Part shown: positions 9,034 through 16,516 of the stretch, piece by piece
Layout of the letters: every line of letters begins with the position of its first letter
Position numbering within the stretch: the first letter of the stretch is position 1
NCBI GenBank assembly: GCA_013287855.1
Contig: JABDCY010000010.1
Span: 1-38,336 of the forward strand
Origin: Candidatus Babelota bacterium
GTDB lineage: Bacteria > Babelota > Babeliae > Babelales > Vermiphilaceae
Length of the DNA: 38,336 nt
Direction: 5' to 3'
The notes under the pieces: generated by a model
Seen by the model: the letters and a program-made list of their open reading frames with translations, nothing else
The model's database searches: none
What the model was told of the DNA's origin: nothing
Translations under genes and position numbers: made by a program

Positions 9034-9368
9034 TTGTCTTTCTGATTTTTAGGCTGAGCATCATCTTTTACTGCATCTTGCGTAAACAGATAATATTTGA
9101 GAGCCGCCGCACCATTGGTTAATGCTGCAAAACCATTTAATAAACTTGTTACGGCTAAACCACCGAACGCACCATTATCCAATACTTCTCGCTTTGGGTC
9201 ATACGCACATAAGGCTAAACATCCTGCTAATAATGAAACGCTACCAAACATATAGGCATTGTTAAGTGGCCCCTTCCACGATGACTTAGCTTTGGGTTGG
9301 GCGATGGAAATAGATGAAAAAAGTATTGTCATGGTGAAAAACACCGCATAACAATTAAAGGTTTGCAT
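9030..9368 (-). CDS. Small secreted/membrane protein (tandem group)
   Basis: Signal peptide ending SISIAQPK; WKGPLNNAYMFGSVSLLAGCLALC...SLLNGFAALTNGAAALKYYLFTQD; overlaps the next start by 4 nt; GGAGTGAG upstream. Confidence 0.7.
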   Translation of the reverse strand: MQTFNCYAVFFTMTILFSSISIAQPKAKSSWKGPLNNAYMFGSVSLLAGCLALCAYDPKREVLDNGAFGGLAVTSLLNGFAALTNGAAALKYYLFTQDAVKDDAQPKNQKDK

Positions 9369-9429
9369 CGCTCACTCCTTTACATCAACAAAGCAAAATC
9401 CACCAGATACACTGAGTGAGCATTCACAT

Positions 9430-10827
9430 TTATAACAATTCACTCGCCAATTTACTGAGCTCACTGCGTTCGCTGCTTTCAAGATACACTGATCCGAACA
9501 TTGCTTGGTCTTTAAACCGCTCACTGGCTACCACAAGTCCATTACTGCTGAAATCTAAATACGGCGAGTCGATCTGGTATGGATCACCGGCCAAAATAAT
9601 TTTGCTACCTTCACCCACACGAGTGATCAATGTTTTAACTTCATGCGGTGTTAAATTTTGCACTTCATCAATAAGAATATATTGATACGGAATTGAGCGC
9701 CCGCGCATGTAGGTTATTGCTTCCAAACTTAAGCGCCCTTTTTGAATAAGATTATCAACACTTCCTAAACCACCACGAATATTCTGATGACGGTACCGTT
9801 CTTTTCTGTGTCCTCGTTGATATCCGCCCTCCCCTTCGCCCGTTGTAGCTTCCTCCAAATGTTCTGAAATCGCTGCATGGTGCACAATAAATTCGATATT
9901 GTCATGAATCGGCAACATCCAGCTGTGTAATTTTTCTTGAATATCACCGGGCAGGTAGCCGATATCACGACCCAATGGCACCACCGGGCGAGAGACCAGA
10001 ATTTTTTGATAATCATCATGAATAAGTACTTGATGCAAACCAGCAAGCAAGGCAAGAAATGTTTTTCCTGTTCCCGCAGGTCCAAACAATGTGACTAACG
10101 TAACTTCTTTATCAAGCAATAAATCAAGTGCCATGAGCTGTTGAGGGTTGCGCGCTTGCAAAGGCCAGGCAAATTTTGGTTGATGCACTTCTTTGAATTT
10201 TTTCGAGCCTAAATATCGAAATACACGATAGTTGTGCTTATTACTTTGACTTTCGAGCAACACAAATTCGTTTTTGTTCAGCTTGCGTTGCTCAAGAACT
10301 TCCTGCAATCCTTCAGGGAATTCTCCTTTAAGTTGCACAGAAGCGCCCGTCGCTCGAACCCAGCCATGATAAAATGCTTCTTCGCTTACTTTGTCTTTGA
10401 GATAATCCTGAGCATCGATGCCCAGAACATTAGCTTTCACCCGCGCATTTAAATCTTTACTGATAAATTCTACCGCTTGTCCTTGTTCTTTGAGCAAAAG
10501 TGCCATTGATAATATTTCATTATCAGGAGAATTAAATGACAAGAAAGGGGAGCGTTTTTGTGTGAGATCGGGAAACAAAACTTGTACATAACCACCATTG
10601 TCAAGCTCGACACCATCACGCAATGAACCACGGGAACGCAACTCATCAAGATACCGAATAACTGCGCGCGCATTGCGGCCGCGATCCGAAGTTTCTTCTT
10701 TTAATTGATCAAGTTCTTCCAGAACCGTAATAGGCAAAGCGATACAAGATTTTTCAAAAGCAAAGAGTGCTTTGGGGTCATACACTACAACATTGGTGTC
10801 GATGATATATATCTTCTTGCAATCCAT
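9430..10827 (-). CDS. PIN domain-PhoH family ATPase
   Basis: N-terminal PIN domain (KKIYIIDTNVVVYDPKALFAFEK..), PhoH ATPase with Walker A LFGPAGTGKTFLALLAG, YILIDEVQNLTPHEVKTLITRVGEGSKIILAGDPYQID. Start set at MDCKKIYI. Confidence 0.93.
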   Translation of the reverse strand: MDCKKIYIIDTNVVVYDPKALFAFEKSCIALPITVLEELDQLKEETSDRGRNARAVIRYLDELRSRGSLRDGVELDNGGYVQVLFPDLTQKRSPFLSFNSPDNEILSMALLLKEQGQAVEFISKDLNARVKANVLGIDAQDYLKDKVSEEAFYHGWVRATGASVQLKGEFPEGLQEVLEQRKLNKNEFVLLESQSNKHNYRVFRYLGSKKFKEVHQPKFAWPLQARNPQQLMALDLLLDKEVTLVTLFGPAGTGKTFLALLAGLHQVLIHDDYQKILVSRPVVPLGRDIGYLPGDIQEKLHSWMLPIHDNIEFIVHHAAISEHLEEATTGEGEGGYQRGHRKERYRHQNIRGGLGSVDNLIQKGRLSLEAITYMRGRSIPYQYILIDEVQNLTPHEVKTLITRVGEGSKIILAGDPYQIDSPYLDFSSNGLVVASERFKDQAMFGSVYLESSERSELSKLASELL

Positions 10828-11053
10828 TACGCGCCTTTTTTTAAACACTTTTTTGAATTTCATGCCTCTTATTACTGAACAAACGTTATGGAGAGTAACA
10901 TAGCAGACACAACCATGCAAACAACAATAGTATCTTTCGCTATAAAAGACCGTTCCGTGCAGATTTTTTTGGTTGCAATCTTGACAGAAAGACTATTTTC
11001 GATAAAAATTGATGCGACAAAATTCATATAACATGATCACGTTTAGGGGAAAC

Positions 11054-11503
11054 ATGATGTTCCGACACTATTCTAAAACTACCCTGCTTATTGCTGCTCT
11101 CGCATTATCCATAAATCTGGGTGCAATGGAATCTACAAAAAGAAGTTGGGAAGCTTTGGGAAAACTGCCTGATGCTATTGCATCGATTGAAGAATTATCT
11201 AATTTACTCACAAACTTTCTCAAAAATCCTATTGTTAATAATGAGGCAATGAATGCACTTGTAGCTAAAGTTGATGGCTTGGCAACATCTGCACAAGTTA
11301 CCGAATTAGCGTCCAAACTTGAAATCAATAACCGCCAAGCAGCTGAGCTCGTGGCGCGCTTGAAAAAATATGAGTACTATACAACACATGCCGTCCTTGC
11401 TGTTGGCGTTATTGCCAGTGCTTATGGTGCCTGGAAACTCGGCTGGTGGTTAAAGACTGCCTGGGAGACCAAAAAACAGCAAAAATCGGTAAAAACAGCT
11501 TAA
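11054..11503 (+). CDS. Secreted protein with C-terminal membrane anchor
   Basis: Signal peptide MMFRHYSKTTLLIAALALSINLGAM; helical middle; C-terminal TM HAVLAVGVIASAYGAWKLGWWLKTAW; GGGGAAAC before ATG. Confidence 0.7.
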   Translation: MMFRHYSKTTLLIAALALSINLGAMESTKRSWEALGKLPDAIASIEELSNLLTNFLKNPIVNNEAMNALVAKVDGLATSAQVTELASKLEINNRQAAELVARLKKYEYYTTHAVLAVGVIASAYGAWKLGWWLKTAWETKKQQKSVKTA

Positions 11504-11529
11504 TTTTAACGATATACCCTGAAAATCAT

Positions 11530-11558
11530 TAACCCGCCGTAAAAAGCGGGTTTTTTAA
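11530..11558 (+). terminator. Rho-independent terminator
   Basis: aacccgc-cgtaaaaa-gcgggtttttt. Confidence 0.9.
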
Positions 11559-11684
11559 TACCTTCAGGTTTTTTGTAAACGTATCCTCCCCTGAAAATAT
11601 AACCCTAGCTTACCCTATTGACAGACTGAATTTAATGCTATAGATTAGTAATAATAATAATTGTAACAAAATGGAGGTTTTATT

Positions 11685-12713
11685 ATGTTACGTTCTACTT
11701 ATTTGAACCTGTTAGTTATGGGTTCGTTATTGGGATCCCAGGCAGTTAATGCTGCTGATTCAATGGGTGATGCAGTTAAGATGGCATACAATGATGCCAA
11801 AACTGCTGCAAAAGATGTGGTTGTTGCTGAAGGTACCTATTATGTTGATAAGGGTGCTGATATCCTTGGCACAGCAAAACACAACCTGCGTACCAGACCA
11901 TTAAACAGTCTTGCTAGTGGTATTACAACTACCACGAGCTTTTATACTACCCTGAAAGATATGCTGCAACCTAAATGGCAAGCATTTACCTCTTGGTTTA
12001 ATCTTTCCGATTCATGTAATCCAGCTACTGCAGAAAATCTGATTACGGTGCCTGGCGAGGATGCGGTTAAAGCTGTTGCTACAGCCATGACTCCTGAAGA
12101 ATTTGCCAAAGCAATCTCAACATCAGACGCTACTAAAGCTGTGCAAAAGTTCGGGTCAGATGCAACTAAGACTGCGCAAGAATTCGGCAACAAAATTATG
12201 GCAACAAAAACGGGCATGGAACTAAGCAATGATATTACTTCTCTTGCTAATCATGTTTCGCAAGTGTCACAACAAATTTCTAAGTCTGCTAAGAATGCGA
12301 AAAAATATACATCACCTTGGGAAAGAGTTCCTTTAACTCCAGAAGCGCAGAAACTTGTTGAAGACACAAAGCAACTTGTTACGAATGTTGCATCTTCAGC
12401 AACAAGATCAACGCAAAATGCTGTTGAGTCATGCACTGATGAAATGTCTGAAGCATGTCGAAATAAATGTCAGCAAACAGCCACTAAAGAACTACGAGAA
12501 AAATTCCTTAACAATGATGTCAAGAACAGCGTAAATGACACCATGTGTTGCACTGGAATCACCAACGTAAATGACGTTATACATGCAGTAGTTGGCGCCG
12601 CTGTGATCTCAGCAGGCATCTATGGAACTTACACACTTGGTTCTAAATTATGCTCATGGCTGTACAATAAATATTACAGCACACCAGTGAAAGAAGAGCA
12701 AAAGCAACAGTAA
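11685..12713 (+). CDS. Secreted helical protein with C-terminal Cys-rich segment and TM anchor
   Basis: GGAGG upstream; signal peptide MLRSTYLNLLVMGSLLGSQAVNA; Cys-rich segment SCTDEMSEACRNKCQQT; C-terminal TM HAVVGAAVISAGIYGTYTLGSKLCSWLY. Confidence 0.75.
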   Translation: MLRSTYLNLLVMGSLLGSQAVNAADSMGDAVKMAYNDAKTAAKDVVVAEGTYYVDKGADILGTAKHNLRTRPLNSLASGITTTTSFYTTLKDMLQPKWQAFTSWFNLSDSCNPATAENLITVPGEDAVKAVATAMTPEEFAKAISTSDATKAVQKFGSDATKTAQEFGNKIMATKTGMELSNDITSLANHVSQVSQQISKSAKNAKKYTSPWERVPLTPEAQKLVEDTKQLVTNVASSATRSTQNAVESCTDEMSEACRNKCQQTATKELREKFLNNDVKNSVNDTMCCTGITNVNDVIHAVVGAAVISAGIYGTYTLGSKLCSWLYNKYYSTPVKEEQKQQ

Positions 12714-12743
12714 ACTGCATAAGTTTCACTTATTGAGAAATGA

Positions 12744-12779
12744 GAGGTCCGCTCCTACGAAAATAGGGCGGACCTTTTT
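12744..12779 (+). terminator. Rho-independent terminator
   Basis: aggtccgc...gcggacctttttg hairpin with T run. Confidence 0.88.
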
Positions 12780-12858
12780 GTTGCTCGCAATCCAATACTT
12801 TTCCTGTGTTACAAACCTGTTATACTGGCTTCATAGATTATTACTAAAATAAGGACAT

Positions 12859-13031
12859 ATGGTTCGACTATGCTCACCACGAACGGATGATTTTATACTC
12901 TCGATAATAGTAATTCCTTCCCGCCATAAAGTTATTTTTTTGTGTCGACAGGAACCATAATCTGACAATTTTCTAGAAATCTCCCGAACTGAAAAATTTT
13001 TATCCGTTCGTGGTGAGCACAGTCGAACCAT
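12859..13031. repeat. MITE-like element with ~30 bp terminal inverted repeats
   Basis: atggttcgactatgctcaccacgaacggat (12859-12888) versus atccgttcgtggtgagcacagtcgaaccat (13002-13031): one mismatch over 30. Confidence 0.85.
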
Positions 13032-13059
13032 AAGTCCGAATAATACCAGAGGAAGCCCT

Positions 13060-14769
13060 ATGAAGAACAAATACTCCCTTGCAGAACTGCGACACTCAAC
13101 AGCCCACCTCATTGCCCATGCGGTAACTGAACTTTTCCCTCACACGCTGTTGACTATAGGGCCAGCAACTGAAGAAGGGTTTTTCTACGATTTCTTACCA
13201 GAGCGCAATTTTAAAGAAGAAGATTTGCCCATTATTACGCAGCGCATGCAGGAGATTGTCAAGCGCAACATACCACTCACACACCGTGAAATATCAAAAA
13301 CCGAGGCTCGTGAGATTTTTAAAAACAATCCTTTCAAGATGGAGCTTATTGATCAAATCCCTGGTGACACCGTAGGGCTTGCAGAACAAGGCGATTTTTT
13401 TGATCTGTGTCGTGGCGGCCACGTGGCTTCGACCGGAATGCTCGGTAACTTTAAACTACTTAATATTTCTGGATCGTATTGGCGTGCTGACAGAAATGGC
13501 CAGCCACTACAACGGATTTCCGGTACTGCGTTTTTTACCGCAGAAGATCTTGCCGATTATGAACGCCGGGTGCAAGAAGCAGAAATGTATGATCACCGCC
13601 GTCTGGGTAAACAACTTGATTTATTTTCATTCCATGATGAAGGTGTTGGATTCCCCTTCTTTCATCCCAAAGGCAAAAAAATCATCAATATACTTACCCA
13701 ATATTTACGTAAATTACTTGAAGCTGACAACTACCAAGAAATTTCAACACCAATTATGCTGAGCGACGAACTCTGGCGCCGATCAGGGCATTATGCGCAT
13801 TACAAACAAAACATGTATTTCTGCAACATTGATGATACAACATATGCAATTCGCCCCATGAACTGCCCCGGAGCGATTTTGGTCTACAAAAATCGCCCGC
13901 GTTCTTATCGTGAATTACCACTTAAATTTGCTGAATTTGGTCTGGTACACCGTCATGAACTTTCGGGCGTGCTCCATGGTCTTTTACGGGTACGCGCATT
14001 TACCCAAGATGATGCGCACATTTTTTGCACCGTAGATCAAATAGAAACAGAAATAGGCAAGCTCATTGCCATGATCTTCAAAGTTTTTAAACATCTTGGA
14101 TTTGAAAACATACAAATGGGTTTATCAACAAGACCCGAGAAATCCATAGGCAGTGATGAACTATGGGAAAAAGCAACCCAGGCATTAATAAATGGTCTTA
14201 AAAAAGCAAATTGTCCGTATATTATTAATGAGGGCGACGGCGCTTTTTACGGCCCAAAAATAGACTTTTTAATTGAAGACTCAATGAAGCGCAAATGGCA
14301 ATGCAGCACTATTCAAGTCGATTTCTTCCAACCGGAAAATTTTGATTTAAGTTATATTGCACCAAGCGGCAAAAAAGAACGCCCCGTCATGATTCACCGC
14401 GTAATTTACGGGTCTCTTGAGCGACTTTTTGCCGTATTACTTGAACATCATAAAGGAAATCTTCCATTCTGGGTGTCACCAGTACAAGCACGCATTTTGA
14501 CCATCACCGATGAGCAAAAAGAATATGCGAATACGCTTTTGGCTAAACTGCAAGCCGCTGGCATTCGTGCGGAACTTGATGAAACGGGCGAACAACTTGC
14601 GGCACAAATCAAAGCTGCGCAGCTTGATAAAATTCCATGGATGCTCGTGATTGGTAAAAAAGAAGTAGAGAATAATACCATCACCTTGCGTAATCGCGAT
14701 GGCAAACAAGAATTTGGATTGACACTAGAAGCTATTCTTGAGAAAGCGCATACGTTAAACAACCAATAA
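13060..14769 (+). CDS. thrS: Threonyl-tRNA synthetase lacking the N-terminal TGS domain
   Basis: Begins at the editing domain (LRHSTAHLIAHAV); class II motifs IRPMNCPGAILVYKN, LVHRHELSGVLHGLLRVRAFTQDDAHIFC, PVMIHRVIYGSLERL. Confidence 0.97.
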   Translation: MKNKYSLAELRHSTAHLIAHAVTELFPHTLLTIGPATEEGFFYDFLPERNFKEEDLPIITQRMQEIVKRNIPLTHREISKTEAREIFKNNPFKMELIDQIPGDTVGLAEQGDFFDLCRGGHVASTGMLGNFKLLNISGSYWRADRNGQPLQRISGTAFFTAEDLADYERRVQEAEMYDHRRLGKQLDLFSFHDEGVGFPFFHPKGKKIINILTQYLRKLLEADNYQEISTPIMLSDELWRRSGHYAHYKQNMYFCNIDDTTYAIRPMNCPGAILVYKNRPRSYRELPLKFAEFGLVHRHELSGVLHGLLRVRAFTQDDAHIFCTVDQIETEIGKLIAMIFKVFKHLGFENIQMGLSTRPEKSIGSDELWEKATQALINGLKKANCPYIINEGDGAFYGPKIDFLIEDSMKRKWQCSTIQVDFFQPENFDLSYIAPSGKKERPVMIHRVIYGSLERLFAVLLEHHKGNLPFWVSPVQARILTITDEQKEYANTLLAKLQAAGIRAELDETGEQLAAQIKAAQLDKIPWMLVIGKKEVENNTITLRNRDGKQEFGLTLEAILEKAHTLNNQ

Positions 14770-14789
14770 ATTTTACCCGAGGAAATTTC

Positions 14790-15332
14790 ATGAAAAAAAC
14801 ATTAGTACTAATAACTTCGGCATGGTGCATCGTCACCCAACTTTTTTGCATGGACGATAAGCCACTAGGGATTAAAAAGTTACACACGTTTCCGAAGTTA
14901 ACAACATATGACCTAACGAATGCCGTAAATACGGCGCTGGTAAAACCAGAAGAATGGACGTCTGCAAATGTTCAATCAGAGATGACAGAGGATGGAGGAA
15001 GCAAGCTAGGTGTTTACCTAAAGAGAAAAGATGATAGCAGTGATGCCTGGATAACGTGCAGATTGAGCAAGGATGATAATAAAACAACTCTTCTGAGTTT
15101 TAAGCCTGTCCAACGTCAAACTTCACCTATCGTAATGCAACACGTAAACTCAATCAATGGGCCTAAATATTTTTGCATGTCGATGGTAGATGATTACTCT
15201 GTATGGACATTTAGTCCCGCCGATAAAATTACCTTTGGTGGCAGTTGGACTTCTGCTAGTCAAATGACCGTATTAGCTGCAGTGATCAATCATCATTTAA
15301 AAGATAGCTTTGACGAGCAGCAAAAAAAATAA
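14790..15332 (+). CDS. Secreted protein
   Basis: Signal peptide MKKTLVLITSAWCIVTQLFCMDD; GAGGAAATTTC before ATG; C-terminus altered by the adjacent repeat. Confidence 0.75.
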   Translation: MKKTLVLITSAWCIVTQLFCMDDKPLGIKKLHTFPKLTTYDLTNAVNTALVKPEEWTSANVQSEMTEDGGSKLGVYLKRKDDSSDAWITCRLSKDDNKTTLLSFKPVQRQTSPIVMQHVNSINGPKYFCMSMVDDYSVWTFSPADKITFGGSWTSASQMTVLAAVINHHLKDSFDEQQKK

Positions 15333-15368
15333 CTAACGCGAATTCGGGATAAGGAAATTTTTTCAAAT

Positions 15369-15531
15369 CCGGTCATGTGGTTCGACTAAGCTCACCATGC
15401 TCGGGATTGAGGTGAGGCTCCCCTGAGCCTGTCGAAGGGTGATTTGCGTAGCAAATTGTATCGAACCATAAGTCCGAATTAGGAATGATCCTTCGATACA
15501 CCTCGCAAAGCTCGGCACTCAGGATGACCGG
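15369..15531. repeat. Modular palindromic intergenic repeat, copy 2
   Basis: CCGGTCAT...ATGACCGG ends; core GTGATTTGCGTAGCAAATTGTATCGAACCATAAGTCC...CCTTCGATACACCTCGCAAAGCTCGGCACTCAGG shared with 2911-3024. Confidence 0.85.
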
Positions 15532-15574
15532 ACCTAATAGCTTTGACGAGCAACAACAAAATAATCAGTAAAAC

Positions 15575-15605
15575 AAAAATCCCCGACACACATCGGGGAT
15601 TTTTA
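15575..15605 (+). terminator. Rho-independent terminator
   Basis: aaaatccccga-cacaca-tcggggattttta. Confidence 0.9.
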
Positions 15606-15692
15606 TTACTACGTCGCAACTATTGCTCTTGTCATACAACATTTCCTACGTTGGTATTTGATTTTTAATACACACGTAGTTGTAGGGGTTGT

Positions 15693-16178
15693 ATGAATGT
15701 GCGTAAACAATTATTTTTTGCCTATCTTGGTGCATGCTGTGGTGCCAGCATGTTTTGCATGGAAAAAAAAATAACATTCAGAGCATCAACATGTGATGAT
15801 TTTACACACTATAAACAACATGTTGGAGAAGACCTAACCTTCTGCAGTCATCCAGATTTCTTGACGGGTCAAAATGCTCTTATACAGACAATTCCCCACA
15901 TTGATGGAAAAGAAACCATCACTATTTTGCTTGGTGCGCATAAGTTATACAAAGAAACGATTAAATGCACACTTGGGGCGGATGAAAAGAAAAAATTAGT
16001 CGCGGTAGAAATAAAACCTCAGGAAGAGAGCACCAAGGGAATTACCAAGTGGCAAAGCAATCCTGAAAATATCATTACATTTCCTACCTATGTAGTTTCA
16101 AAACATAGAATGCAGTTACTGACTGAAGTTCTTAATGCATTTTTGAAACGTGAATTTGAGCAGAAGAAGAGTGAATAG
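15693..16178 (+). CDS. Secreted protein
   Basis: Signal peptide MNVRKQLFFAYLGACCGASMFCMEKK; TAGGGG upstream. Confidence 0.7.
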   Translation: MNVRKQLFFAYLGACCGASMFCMEKKITFRASTCDDFTHYKQHVGEDLTFCSHPDFLTGQNALIQTIPHIDGKETITILLGAHKLYKETIKCTLGADEKKKLVAVEIKPQEESTKGITKWQSNPENIITFPTYVVSKHRMQLLTEVLNAFLKREFEQKKSE

Positions 16179-16182
16179 GAAT

Positions 16183-16211
16183 GGATCCTGAAACAAGTTC
16201 AGGATGACATC
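16183..16211. repeat. GGATCCTGAAACAAGTTCAGGATGACATC palindromic repeat
   Basis: Sequence match to 30945-30974 and 31111-31139. Confidence 0.85.
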
Positions 16212-16516
16212 GGGGTAGATCATGTCACGAGGTGTACTCAAAAAAACTTTAACTATGAAAATTTCCTTCACGCTTGTCGGTGGCATGTAGCATCACCCGC
16301 CCCGGCTTCCTGCACCTGCTTACGGTGGATGCGTACATGCCCTTCGACAAAGCTCAGGATAAACTCCCTCCGCAGCAGTAGAAGGCGCCTGCCCGCCGAA
16401 GCTTGCCGAGCTGGAAGGCCCGGATAAGCGAAGGCTGGGAGTGTGCACCATACAAGCGTTGAGGAGATTCCAAAGGGGAACTCCTTTGGTGTCCATCGCT
16501 AAGGGTGACAAGACCC

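Noticed and set aside
12831-13112. 93 aa minus-strand ORF upstream of thrS
   Set aside because: Lies almost entirely in the inverted-repeat element and overlaps the thrS start; no protein-like features.
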